From contig JAZHRO010000013.1 in NCBI GenBank assembly GCA_037157565.1, positions 73,835,501 through 73,899,500 of the forward strand: a stretch of DNA of 64,000 nt. The letters run 5' to 3'. The notes under the pieces were generated by a model that was not told the origin of the DNA, ran no database searches, and saw nothing but the letters and a program-made list of their open reading frames with translations. Below, one piece after another: positions 51,451 to 63,559 of the stretch (within the stretch, counting starts at the first letter, position 1; every line of letters begins with the position of its first letter). Made by a program: the position numbers and the translations under genes. The DNA comes from Thalassia testudinum. Taxonomy: Eukaryota > Streptophyta > Magnoliopsida > Alismatales > Hydrocharitaceae.

Positions 51451-53225
51451 TTTTTTTTTTTTTAAGTAAAAGAAAAGCTACCGGAAATCAGTAGCCATCC
51501 AGCCTAACATTTTCATTCCATCATAAAAAGATGAGCATTACAAGAATTGGGTACAAAGCTCAAAAAGAGAAGATGCATCCCTTACTACATTTTCCATCCA
51601 AACCCCTGAACCTCTAAAGATGGCGCCATTCCTCTAGACCCAAATGCTCTAAAACATAGCAGCAATCCTATGGCATGCATCTTGGTCCGCCCGCATGCCC
51701 CATCTAAAGGCCCTCCAAAACTCTGCATCGGAGCCATCCTCAGTGGTGGGAATCCCCATTCTTCTCAGCACATCCCATGTAAACTCACACCTGATAAAGA
51801 GATGTTGCCAATCTTCATCCTCCATTGAGCAAACTACGCACTTTACATCTTGCTCATTAGACCACCATCTTACTTTCATGACCAGTCACCCCCTTTGAAA
51901 CAGCCGAAGATATATCTTAGTCGTCAAAGGAATTTTCAACTTCCCAAAAAGGAAGCAATCCGTCCCTAGGAAGACATCACCATCTGCCACCTTCCCTCTA
52001 AGGATCTTGTTGGCAAAATTAACTGAGAAATTTCCCACACCCTACTCCAAGGAGACATGTCTATCTTATCTTGGCCAAAGAGGCTAAATGGCTGCCAATA
52101 GGTGTTGAAGATCATGAAGCCTCTCCTTCGACAAAAAGACACTAAAGAAAGGTAGCCTAGCACCCAAGTTTCGCTGTGAAGGTCTATCCCACACCTCCAC
52201 CACCTGGCAAGCCTTGTTAGGTGCCAAGGCATATAATCGAGGAAAAGTGCTAGGCAACCCGAACCTATCTAATCACCCTTCCATTGCCTAGGGCAGGCTC
52301 AAACAAATGAGCAATGGGTCCCATGACCTCACAAAGACCTCTCCAAAAGTTTAAAAAGTATGGGAGGCAAGCCTCCGATCTCGCCAATTTAGAGAGGCAC
52401 CGCACCGTAAGAATCCTTCATAATAAGTGCTAAAGTGTGTCATCATTCTATAAAAGCCAAAACACCCATTTAGCAAGAAGAGCATCATTAAAATCTGGAA
52501 GATGCAATACCCCAAACCACCCTACTCAACAGGTTTACAAATGTCTTCCCATTTGACCAAATTATAAGAAGCCCCCCCATGCAACTAGCCCCTTTCCAAA
52601 AGAACCTCTTCCTAATGGCACTAATCTTCTTAATCACCTTCTTCAAGGGCCTAAAAATGGATAGATGAAAAACGGGAAAAGCAAAGAGGATGAGGAAGGC
52701 CAATCTCCCACCTTTGGAAAGAACTCGACCCCTCCACCCAGCCAACCTCTTCTCCAGCTGATCAATAAGGGGTGCCCAATCAACCACAACCATCTTACCT
52801 CCTTCCAGTGGTAATCTAAGAAATGGTAAGTAGGATGACTCCATATGCAGCTCTTGTGAAATAGTAGTTACTTCATCCTGACCCATATTGAAAGCCACAA
52901 AGGAAGACTTGCCATGATTGACAGTAAGCCCAGAGACAGAGCCAAAGATGCAGATCAAGGCACTCAAGTGCAACGCCTCCTTTCCGCCATTGTAACCTTC
53001 GTATGCCATCAAAGCCAATGTATTTGCAACGATGATAAAGAGCATAAGGGCTAGGGACATTCTTGTCTGACACCCTCTACGGCTGAACCCATCCACACTC
53101 CGATCTTCCATTGATGAGGACAGAGAAGAAGATTGTTGTCACACATCTCTTCATCAATGTGATCCAAGTGTCAAGAAAACCCCTGCACCTAAGCACCTGC
53201 CAAAGAAATGACCATCCCACGAAGC
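51451..53225 (-). mobile_element. L1 LINE fragment with damaged reverse transcriptase core
   Basis: The T-run at 51451-51463 is the poly(A), and the hairpin lies at 51477-51495 (gctac/gtagc, 5 bp). The minus-strand frame 51649-51879 holds the C-terminal zinc region (CVVCSMEDEDWQHLFIRCEF). Frame 52488-53111 holds the reverse transcriptase (RGCQTRMSLALMLFI, then GLTVNHGKS and LEKRLAGWRG). Between these the catalytic YADD segment is missing, apparently through an internal deletion. The 5' part ends near 53225, where a second L1 begins. Confidence 0.8.
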
Positions 53226-53355
53226 CCACAAACTCAATAGACCATCCCAAACTTCAACCACACTTACTCTTATCCATGATTGACACATGAAGCCTCAGCA
53301 TCATCTTTACCAAAATCCCACCTCATGTCCAATCATCTTTCTAAACTCAAAAGTA

Positions 53356-54596
53356 CACAAAGTTGTTAAGGCAAATGCCCCAAGCGATGGGGCAACCGGC
53401 CAAGGCAAGATTGGAACTCATCATCTTGGATGGGTTACAATGGGTGCCCCTTCCTTTGGTAGTGCACCTCGTCGCCTCAGGCATGCATCCATCGCCTAAT
53501 CGCTCCTTCGCCGAGTTCGCAACCTCGATTCCATGCCTAAATAGGATTCAGCCCATCAGGACTTTGATTCCTTCCCCATGCTCGATTAGGATTCAAATGG
53601 AGTCCTTAACCCATCCGGAATTGAATGCCTCAACTCCTTCCCCATGTTCAATTAAGAAATTAGGATTAGGAATTACCTTTTTTTGTTTACAATCAGGCGA
53701 CATAAAACAAAAAACAAGTGCCAACAAAAGAACTTTCTTGCTGCAAAGTTGGAGAAGCTCTGCCTTGAGTCTTCATTGCTCTGAGTTGTCTTCATCGCTA
53801 CCAACTCCGTTCTTCTCCACCAACTCCACTCCGTTTTTCCCATTGGAAGTTGGTGCCCATACCGCTGCCAAGCCTTCGCTGCCAGGTGCTCCTCATCACT
53901 GCCCAACTATCTTCTCAACATTGCTGTAAGTTTCTTTCTTGCCTCATTACTTCTTTTTTTTTGCCTTTCGTGCATTTTTCTTCTTCAAAGCAATCGTCTT
54001 CTCCATTTAAGTTTCGGCAACTATCTCCCTGTCTTCTCCATTACTTTTTAGTATACCATTTGTCATTTCAATTTTTTATGCCTCATTGCTATTGTGTTTC
54101 TCTTCTTTTTTTTTTGTTAAAAATAACTACATCGCTGCTGCTATGTTTGTGGCTTCAATTCTTAATTCCTACTCGTTATATATGTTTCTTTTAGTGTTAT
54201 TAAGTTATAAATGTATCAGTTGATATTATATTATATAAATATAGTTACTACTTCAGAGTCCGAACAATATATTGTTTTATATCCTGTTACTGTAAACAGA
54301 AGTTATCTATTGAAAAAAGATTTAAGCATATATGTTAGTGCTATTTATTTATACAATACATGTTACTTCTACAAAAAATTTTTGAAAGGAGTTACTTTTA
54401 TAATAATATTTTTTCTACCTTGATTAGAGCATTTTCTTTACCATTTGAAATTATACAAAATAATTCTTTGGAATGCAATTCTTAACTTTTTCTTTCACTC
54501 AAATATTATTATTAGACATGTTTTTTCACAGTCGACGCTATTATTATGAGTTACTAAGGCATATATTTTTTTATAAAAAAATAGGGTCGCGTCAAT
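53356..54596. mobile_element. Unclassified insertion with C/T-rich core, inside an L1
   Basis: It starts near gttgttaaggcaaatgcccc, which resembles one end of some hAT-like elements, and L1 sequence resumes at about 54597. The first part (53363-53930) is C-rich with one long plus-strand open frame that I do not recognise. The rest is very AT-rich. No matching right terminus or target duplication was found, so the boundaries are approximate. Confidence 0.45.
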
Positions 54597-55348
54597 TCAA
54601 TCAGGTTGTCTTTTTGTAGCCTCTCCTCGGGCGGATGCAAGGCTTGTCACCTCGAGGTGGAGACTATGCATCAATGGAACCAACCCCCTCCAAAAGTCAG
54701 ATGCCCCTTGAGGAAGCATTTGGTCTCTACATCCAGTTAAAGGATGAACCATACGAATTGACCATAAGATGATGCCACAAACTATAATCATTCAACATAA
54801 GCTACGCCACCCACTTTAAGACAAAGCATCATTCAAATCATTGAGCTTAAGAACACCCAAGCCCCCTTCCTTCTTCAGCCTACAAAACTCATTCCAAGCA
54901 ACCAAATGTAAGAATCTATCCACCTGACCTAGGCCTTTCCAAAAGAATCTTTTCCTAATGAGATCAACTTTCGATAAGACCTTTAGTGACTTGAAAAACG
55001 AGAGAGAAAATAGGGGCAACATATAAAATTGACATCAAAAGAACTAGTCCCCCCTGAAAATAAGTGGATACTCCAACCAGCAAGTCTTTTATCCAACTCT
55101 TCAATCAATGAAAGCCAATCACATGAGGATAACTACTTACCTTTCAACCAGCAGATGCCCCTTCAGGAGCATAGAACCACAACAACATCTTCCATGTTAA
55201 AAGGGATAAAGGCCAACTTCCTATGATTCACTGAAACCCAAAGATTCTCCAAATATGTTCTCCAAAGCCATCAGGTTCTCCACTCTCCTAATACCATCTT
55301 CAACAAAAAAACAAACTGCCATCTGTATATTGTGCAATTGGGGTCAAT

Positions 55349-55453
55349 GTTGAGGTTCGTGTGCCTTTTCATTGCCGGTCCCAAGCCCGGGTAAAGGAGG
55401 AGGGTTGCGTTAGGTAGCCGACAGCCAGCGTAAATTTTGTCGGATCTTTAAAC
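55349..55453 (+). promoter_or_regulatory. GC-rich 5' leader of the RTE element
   Basis: It contains gccggtcccaagcccggg, aaaggaggagggttgcg and taggtagccgacagcc. I recognise this as a conserved leader of plant RTE elements. Inverted ccgg- and gggc-type segments suggest a folded RNA. The presence of a full leader shows the insertion is not truncated. Confidence 0.6.
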
Positions 55454-58400
55454 ATGGATTCTAGCAAACACTCTGATTTCGTTGGGGCGTTCCCTACTTG
55501 CGACGTGCTGCATCGACGCCCGGGTGTAGTGATAAATGAGCAAAGGTTCTCGCATGAGGAACGCATGCGAGTAAAGAAGTTAGTTCCGCTACATCGCCGC
55601 CCGGATGTAGTCCAAAATGAGCAAGGGTTCTTGCATGAGGAACGCATGCGAGTAAAGAAGTTAGTTCCGCTACATCGCCGCCCGGATGTAGTCCAAAATG
55701 AGCAAGGGTTCTCGCATGAGGAACGCATGCAAGTAAAGAAGCTAGTTCCACCACTTCATCATCGAAGTGTGTCACAATGTATGCTGAGATTCGGTAGTTG
55801 GAATATTGGTACCTTGACCAGCAAGCTCATGGAGATTGTGGATACAATGGTAAGGAGAAGGATTCAAATTCTTTACCTTCAAGAGACTAAGTGGGTTGGT
55901 GAAAAAGCAAAGGAAATCGAGAGAACAGGTTTCAAACTTTGGTATTCAGGAAAGGACAAAGGTAGAAATGGCGTGGGTATTATAATTCATAAGGATTTGA
56001 AGGAGAGCATGGTTGAGGTTAAGAGATTGGGTGATCGAATTATTTTGATAAAATTAATCTTAGAAGAAGAGATCTTGAATGTCATTTCAGTTTATGCACC
56101 TCAAGTTGGTCTAGAGGAAAGAATAAAGAACAAATTTTGGGGAGAGCTTGATATGATAATTCAAGGAATCCCACAAACAGAAATGATTTGCTTGGGTGGA
56201 GATTTAAATGGGCATGTGGGAAAAGATGCTTTAGAGTATGCAGGAGTGCATGGAAATCATGGTTTTGGTGTTAGGAATGAAGAAGGGAAGACGTTCCTTG
56301 ATTTTGCTATGACTTATGATCTTTTCATAGCAAATACTTTCTTCAAAAAACGGGAAAAGCATTTAATTACCTATAAAAGTGGCTTAACGAGAACGCAGAT
56401 CGATTACTTTGCTTTGAGAAAAAGGGATCGTTTATCTTGTAAGGATTGCAAGATTATTCCAGGGGAGAGTTTAACTGCTCAACATCGTCTTTTGGTATTA
56501 GATGTTCATTTGAAGAAGGCAAAGAAGAGAAAATTAGTGTCTAAGAATTTGAGAATTAAATGGTGGAATCTTAAGAAAGAGCAAGTGAGATTTAAAGAGA
56601 AGATGATGCAACAAAAGGCTTGGGATCTTGATGGTAGTGCTGATGAAATGTGGTTAAATATGACAAACTGTATTAGGAAGGTGGCAAAGGAGGTGTTAGG
56701 CGTGTCTAAAGGAGGTGTTCCAGGACAAAAGGAGGCTTGGTGGTGGAGTGAGGAAGTGCAGGAAAAGCTTAAAATTAAAAGAGCCTGTTTTAAAGCCTTA
56801 TATCGAGATAAGACCAATGAAAATATGGAAAACTACAAAAGAGCAAAGAAAGATGCAAAGAAAATTGTTAGTGAAGCAAAAGCAAATGCTTGGGAGCATT
56901 TTTATAAGAAACTTGATTCTAAAGAAGGTGAAAAAGATATTTTCAAGTTAGCTAAAGCAAGAGAGCGGAAAGCAAAGGACCTTACGCATGTAAGATGCAT
57001 CAAGGATGAAGAAGGAAGGGTGCTTATAGCTAGTGAGGATATAAAGACAAGATGGAAAAGATATTTTCATAAGCTATTTAATGAAAAACAAAAGAATGAT
57101 ATCATCTTAGGGAAGTTAGTTAACTCTGAAGAGTATGTGAATCGATCATGCTATCGAAGGATACAAAAGAAAGAAGTAGAGGAGGCTCTGAAGATGATAA
57201 AAAGTGGGAGGGTTGTTGGGCCCGATGATATTCCTATAGACGTCTGGAGAATGACGGGAGAACGGGGTATAACTTGACTCACAAATTTATTTAATACTGT
57301 GTGGAGAGGCAAGAAGATGTCAGAGGAATGGAGGAAAAGTTTTGTGATACCTTTATACAAGAACAAAAGTGATATACAAGATTGTTCCAACTATAGAGGT
57401 ATTAAGTTGATAAGTCATACGATGAAACTTTGGGAAAGAATAATTGAAAGAAGGGTGAGGCAAGTCTCTATGGTAACTGAAAATCAATTTGGCTTTATGC
57501 CAGGCAGGTCTACTATTGAGGCAATACACCTCTTGAGACGTTTGATGGAGACATACAAAGTGAAGAAAAATGATTTACATATGATTTTTATTGATTTGGA
57601 GAAGGCCTATGATTCTGTCCCAAGAGATATTTTGTGGAGAATTTTGGAGAAGAGACAAGTGTCAATTTTATATATCAACCTCATTAAAGATATGTACTAT
57701 GGAGCTATAGCTTGTGTAAAGACTAAGAATGATTTGACAGACTACTTTGATATCTCCATTGGTCTGCATCAAGGTTCGACTTTAAACACTTATCTTTTTG
57801 CCTTGGTTATGGATGAGTTGACGAAGCATATCCAAGTTGAGGTGCCTTGGTGTATGCTTTTTGCTGATGACATTGTGTTGGTTGATGAGACAAGAGATGG
57901 AGTAAACAGAAAACTTGAGCTTTGGAGAGAAGCCTTGGAAGATAAAGGATTACGCATAAGTAGGACGAAGACTGAGTATATGGAATGTAAGTTTAGTAGT
58001 AGAGGGAACAACGAAGGGATTGATGTAAAAATTGGAGAAGAGTGCATTCCAATGAAAGATATTTTTAAGTACTTGGGATCCATTTTCCAACATGATGGTG
58101 GAATTGATGGAGATGTTACACATAGAATTAATGCAGGGTGGTTGAAATGGAGGGGTGCTTCTGGTGTTCTCTGTGATAAGAAGGTTCCTTTAAAAGTCAA
58201 AGGAAAATACTATCGAGCTGTGATAAGACCAACCATGTTGTACGGTTCTGAATGCTGGGCTATAAACTATAGGCATGTACAAAAGATGTCTGTGGCAGAA
58301 ATGAAGATGTTAAGATGGATGTGTGGTCATACAAGAAAGGACCGTATTTCAAATGAATTTATTAGAAACAGGGTTAGGGTGGCACTAATAGAGGATAAAA

Positions 58401-58633
58401 TGAGAGAGGCTCGTCTAAGATGGTTTGGACATTTACAAAGAAGGTCACTAGATGCTCCAGTTAGGAGATGTGAGAAGTTGGAGGCTGAACCCGTTAAGAG
58501 GTGGCGAGGAAGACCAAACAAGTGTTGGAAGAAAACTATTAAGTATGACCTCAATTACTTTAATTTAAGTCCTAAAATGGCTGAAAATCGATCTGTGTGG
58601 AGGCAAAGAATTCATGTAGCCGACCCCACTTAG
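55454..58633 (+). pseudogene. RTE ORF: endonuclease-reverse transcriptase with one internal stop
   Basis: The frame has 1060 codons from ATG 55454 to the stop at 58631-58633. It is open except for a single TGA at 57275-57277, which separates it into 607 and 444 residues. The TGA stands where a Trp (TGG) would fit. Residues 1-100 carry three 27-residue repeats. The APE endonuclease covers about 110-355 (FGSWNIGTL, LQETKW, GGDLNGHVG, QIDYFALR, AQHRLLV). The reverse transcriptase covers about 600-900 (NYRGIKLI, NQFGFMPGRST, FIDLEKAYDSVPR, FADDIVLV). The end reads RWFGHLQRR ... VADPT. Such proteins are often misnamed craniofacial development protein 2-like. One stop makes this copy inactive unless read through. 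Confidence 0.93.
55508..55750 (+). repeat. Three in-frame 81-bp repeats at the start of the RTE ORF
   Basis: Units at 55508-55588, 55589-55669 and 55670-55750 encode 27 residues each, with the core LHRRPDVVQNEQGF and HEERMRVKKLVP. Units 2 and 3 differ at very few bases. Unit 1 is more diverged. They sit between the start codon and the endonuclease domain. Confidence 0.93.
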
Positions 58634-61592
58634 TGTGGGAAAAGGCTTAGTTGTTGCTGTTGTTGGGGTCAATAGAGAACCATCACCCTTTGAGAGTGAA
58701 ACCTACAATAAGACCACCATCAAACACCTTGAAAGCCATGCCTACCAAAATATCGGCAACTACAATGAACAAGGGGCAAAAGGGCACCCCTGTCTGACTT
58801 GCTGTCAATCATAACAGAGAATGAGGTTGTGGTTATACACCACTTCATCCGGGTCCAAGTATTTGGAAAGTGCCTTCATCTCAAAATCTGCATAAATAAG
58901 ACCAATTAATGGGGTCATATGCCTTAAAAATGTCTACCTTCCATAACAAGCTTCTCATATCCGATCTACAACATGTAGCTACCAACTCCCCTGTCATAAT
59001 GACTGACTCCCGAAGAGACCTACAAACAAAGGCCAACTATGCAGGACCAATTAGCTGCTAGAGGACCATAAATGGTCTATCAGCCAAAACGTTGGAATAA
59101 TCAAATAGACAATGCTAGATAAGACGATAGGCCAAATGGCATCGATCACCTCTGCTCTAGGCTTCTTCGGAAGAAGGAAAAAATAAAATTTTCAACTTCT
59201 CAAAATCAGACTTTTTCAGGTTCCAAAACTCCTTGTACAAAAGTACACCTTAAAACCATACAATCCTAGAAGCCCTTCAACCTTCACACCACAAATAGCT
59301 TCCATTATCTTCCTTCGTAACCCTTACTACCAGAATGGTTCTAACCTCCTCATCCACAACAAAGAGATCAGAAGATACAAGCCCCCATCTCCCAGGTCCC
59401 TGTCACCTAGTAAAGTCATGGAAGTGTCTCCTTAGCCACCCAGCTATCCGCTCTCCTCCACTTACGGTCCTCTCCAACATTCAAAGTGTCGATCAAATTT
59501 ACTCTCCTCCTACCACTGGCCGCCAAGTGAAAAAAGCATGCATCTGCATCCCCTTCTTTGAGATATATATGTCGCAACCACTATCTCAAATCCATTTCCT
59601 TCTTAAGGTCTTGATATTGGACTACACCCTGCAGCCTACATCTCTCTTGCCTATCTGGCTCAATAAGGTCTCTAGTGTCCTCTGCCCTCTCAAGATCCGC
59701 CACTCCCTGCAAGGCCTCCAGCTGAGTATGTTCTATATGCTGCTAGACCTCCCTCCCAAAAGTTATCAAGACTCACCTCAGCTGTTGCAGTTTTGTTGCC
59801 AAAGTACATTTAGCGAAAGAGGAGGACCTCTTCCCATTTATGATGAATGAAAACTCTAAAGCCAGGCTCCAACAACCAGGAATTATCAAAACTTGAAATA
59901 GCTTGTGAATGCAACCCCCTCATTGGAGTTTGGAAGCAAGGGGTTATGAACAGAGAATGGCCATGCCCTTGTTGTAACCTCCGTCATCTTAAAGATCTCA
60001 GCTAACTCCACAGACTAAAAGAATCTATCAACTTTTTATCTCAACCCCGACAAGTGTACCTTGGCCTTGCCCCAGATATTAGGAGTGTCATACGGTTCGA
60101 AATTTGCAACTGGCTCCATCAATCCGTCTTCTCCTACCATCTGACCTATCATCCACACTAAAGAGTAGCATTAAAATCTCCACCCAGCAACCACGACTTG
60201 CCATCCGCAAAACTTGCAGCTTGTCTCGGCTCCTCCCAAAACTCAGGCCCATCAGCATCCTCATAAGGTCCGTACACCAACGAAAGAATAAAAGTCAACC
60301 CATTTGACCACCTCATGAAACCCCTAGTAAAAACCCACTTGCCATGTTTCATGTCTACCAAGCTCATAAATGTCTTTCTTCCCTGTCACAATAATTCCAC
60401 ATGACCTCCCAACTGAATCCACTGAAATGAAACCATGGAAGACCCCCACCTCCCCCCCAGCTTCCCTCTTTGTCCCGCCATCCAAAGATCCAAGTTCCAT
60501 CTCCTGAAACCCTACAACTTCAGCAAGATACAAATTTCATCTCAAATATTTCAGGAATTTTGTCCTCAACAGGAATTAAACATATTGAATGCAACCCTGC
60601 AATTTAAGGGGCAAAGAAACCAGGACAAACCAAAATGTCACATAAGTAGAACAAAAATCTATAATTGCCATTTGCCATTATTTACAAGAAACAAAGAGAT
60701 TACAATGGTAGTTTCAAATATCTCCCCTATTTAATCTCCTCATAGGAGTATTATTGCCATTGTTACGTTTATTATAACCAGCGCCTCCCCCACCCACCCT
60801 CGCGCAAAAGAGTTCATTGCAATAACTTCACAAGGATTTAGTATTGGCTTCATTATGTTATTAGGTCCTAGAAGTTTCATCATGTATCTGAATTGTATTG
60901 CCTAGATATTTGTTTGCATACATTAGGTTTGGTATTAGATATCACCTAGATAACATGTTGAAATCTTGACATGTTTTACGCTGTACAATATGTTGGAAAT
61001 CTGATCAAAGAAATAAATATGTTGCAAATTTTTCACTAATTTAAATGCTTTCTTGAATATCTTATATTCATTTCATTACCAGTGATTCAATAGTCAACCA
61101 TCACCCTTATCAAGATAAAATGAGTTCCCAGCAGGGTATGCAGTCTTAAAGAAAAATGGCCTGAAATAAGAATGACAAAATAACCTAGCGGCTTTTTATC
61201 AAGATAACAAAGAAGGGATCAAAAGACTTAAGCAAAATGTATCATATAAAACCAAGGCAAATCAACTGCATGTTTATCCTGGAACAACTAGAGGCCATGT
61301 TCAAGTACAATATTGATAACGGCAAAAGCTCACAATGAATCAAAGTAAGCTAATATCCAAAAATAGAGAACACCTTTGTGTTTTTTAGAATTATGTTATA
61401 ACTAGTACAATGATTAATAGATAAAGGCACATCAGATAATAATTCCAGGATTAGTATGGTTAAACTTGAAAAATCCTCCCAAATTTTGTAGAAATTTTTT
61501 CCTTGCTTAGGAATGGACCTTACGTAATATTATCTACTCCATTGATTTTGGATTATTTATCTATTTTAAAATTAGTCTATCTCTTTCTTTTA

Positions 61593-61835
61593 GATTAGTG
61601 GAATTTGTTCAGTTTGGAATCTCTATTTTGACAATGGGATTGATATGATATATAGCATTTTTCTTGAAAAGTATGATATCTAGCACTTTGATAAAGAGTT
61701 TTGTATTCCTTTGAGATTGGTGGAATCTGTTCGGTTTGGAATCTCTATTTTTACAATAGGATTAATATGATATATAGCATTTTTTTAAATAGTATGAATT
61801 ATAGCATTTTGATAATGAGTTTTGTATTTTATATA
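61593..61835. repeat. 122-bp tandem duplication in the intron
   Basis: Copy 1 starts gattagtggaatttgttc at 61593 and copy 2 gattggtggaatctgttc at 61715. The copies share about 85-90% by eye. Both contain the micro-insertion-like pattern (tgatatatagca, T-run, then a second worn copy of the same word). Confidence 0.82.
61658..61672 (-). mobile_element. L1 micro-insertion, 15 bp
   Basis: Insert tttttcttgaaaagt between atgatatatagca (61645-61657) and atgatatctagca (61673-61685), a 12 of 13 match. It lies inside copy 1 of the 122-bp duplication. Confidence 0.62.
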
Positions 61836-63200
61836 TTCTATATATCACTCTTGTATAGGAATACTTCAACACAGAAAAGAATTGGTCAGAAATCATATTT
61901 CTCCAATGAAAACATCATTTTCCCCTGACCCTCGAGTTCACTTTTAGATAAATTCAATCTATGATTTCTGACTTGCATTCCAGGAACTGCAGGATCCTTT
62001 ATAATTGCTCATCAATTCACTTTTTCTAGCGCTTGACAAATACACAGACTAAACAGCAGATCAGGTAATGCTATGTCAAAGTAAAGGTTATTGAATTGCT
62101 CACCAAACCAAGTGAGACTATATCAAAAACCTGAAACTGAAAGAGGAAGACATGGAAATCCTAGAAACCACCTCTCACTTTCAATCATACCTAAACCCAC
62201 TCTTTTTTGAAGACCATCTCTCACTTGTAACCATATACTATCAACTTTATTTCCACATGGAAATATACATGGTCCTCTGTGTAATCACCTACCCCATTTC
62301 CCTATGTCCAGTGAAGTTTCTAGTAGCAGTATATTTCCAATTGCACTGTGAATAATGACGAAGATCCCAACACTCAGGTTCAAGGAGCAGGTTAGGTGGC
62401 ATATTACATAAGTGAGACAAATAAACAAAAAAAATAGACATTAGACCCAGAATACATAATTTACCAAGTAATTCTATCCAACATCAAAGAGAAAGTAAGT
62501 TAATGTCATTATCCTTCCAGACTAGAGGATGCTTTGAACTCTGAGAACTTCAAAAGCAAGGATCAGACACTTCCTAGGATGACTGGCTCGGCAGGTCCCA
62601 CACAAAGCTGTCTCTCTGTTGCCCAACTCATTGACTACAGCAGCTTATGAATCAAAGATTTTGATTAAGACACTATATTCTACCATTAGAATATGCAATT
62701 ATAGGTGAGACCATTACGAGTACACCTCAGCAAGGGTAACCAACATATGTTGAATCATGTGCTTCCTTCTGACATTTTTTGGGCCTCAAGCTTGAAAAAA
62801 CCAATCAAAGACATCGCAACTTAGTTATTTCCTGCTACCCACTTCAAGTCAGAGTCCTTCAACTTGGTTTAGAAAGAGTGACTTAAAATGTAGCCAAGTC
62901 TAGCAATGAAGATTCAAGTTTTGCTGGTGCCAAGATGTAGTTATTCCCCTCAAGCTTCACATAACATCACACCATCTAAACAGCTCTCTTTGGACACAAC
63001 AGTGGCCAACCTTAATTCGTCCTTATGGCTGGCTACAAGAAATAATATTGAAGCCCTGGTTCCAATAACAAAATCAAAGCCATTCAAAGTACACAGAGAT
63101 GTTCTTTCTTGGAGACAAATATAGAGGTGCAAGCCTCCACACACTCAGGTAGATGACAACAGAAAGGTCAGGGAGGTAATCAAAACTTAAAAGAGTTCTT

Positions 63201-63340
63201 TTGTTTTTTTTGAGGAAAAAAATGAGAGTTACTGAGGGTCATAACCATCCAGTTATATCCATATTTAAATTAATTATAGCTTGAAAGCTACAAAGTTTGC
63301 AACCAGGACTGACATAAAGATACAACTTCAGCGGTACATT
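63201..63340 (-). mobile_element. L1 3'-end remnant
   Basis: A T-run (63201-63211 region) followed by tgagg, then gtta ... taac with cataaccatcc, a degraded copy of the L1 terminal hairpin (63228-63250). The following cagttatatccat resembles the start of the L1 3' UTR elsewhere in the window. No reverse transcriptase is visible, so it is short or strongly decayed. Confidence 0.45.
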
Positions 63341-63559
63341 TTTACATATGCTCCCCCGTAAGAATAAAGTTCAATTTCTTTGTAACCAAAGCATACAGCA
63401 AATCCCCAGGATCTTCATTTAGCCATGTCCATTCCTCTTTGGCTGGAAAAGACCTAAAAATGTAAAAAAAGAAATGAAGCATCAAAGGTGTGAAACAAGT
63501 GTGCCAAACCAACTGAATACCGAATATGTGCAATGAGCTTGCCAATGAATTGGTGTTGT

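Larger units (their letters stand above)
55338..58673 (+). mobile_element. Nearly intact RTE-type LINE with 11-bp target duplication
   Basis: The repeat ttggggtcaat lies at 55338-55348 and 58663-58673, and the element body is about 55349-58662. The right edge is ambiguous by a few bases because the tail (ttgttgctgttgttg) shares sequence with it. The tail follows the stop codon closely, as in plant RTE elements, which end in a short repeat and not in poly(A). It lies inside a minus-strand L1. It is the best preserved transposon of the window. Confidence 0.92.
53226..60540 (-). mobile_element. L1 LINE, minus strand, split by an RTE LINE and an unclassified insertion
   Basis: Similarity runs from 53226-53355 (C-terminal region) to 54597-55337, then 58674-60540. 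Recognisable parts are the thumb region at 54816-55022 (RKRFFWKGLGQVDRFLHLVAW, shortened here to RKRFFWKGL), traces of the reverse transcriptase at 58674-59000, and the APE endonuclease at 60158-60533 ([27 protein letters not shown]). No poly(A) or hairpin is present at its left end, so the 3' end was lost, possibly by rearrangement with the L1 next to it. Confidence 0.75.
60541..63200 (-). other. Intron sequence upstream of the L1
   Basis: AT-rich intron. It contains the 122-bp tandem duplication at 61593-61835 and the micro-insertion at 61658. No ABCB25 exon, RNA gene or transposon coding was recognised. Confidence 0.5.

Noticed and set aside
57790..58200. Long minus-strand frames under the RTE ORF
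   Set aside because: Antisense shadows of the reverse transcriptase frame.
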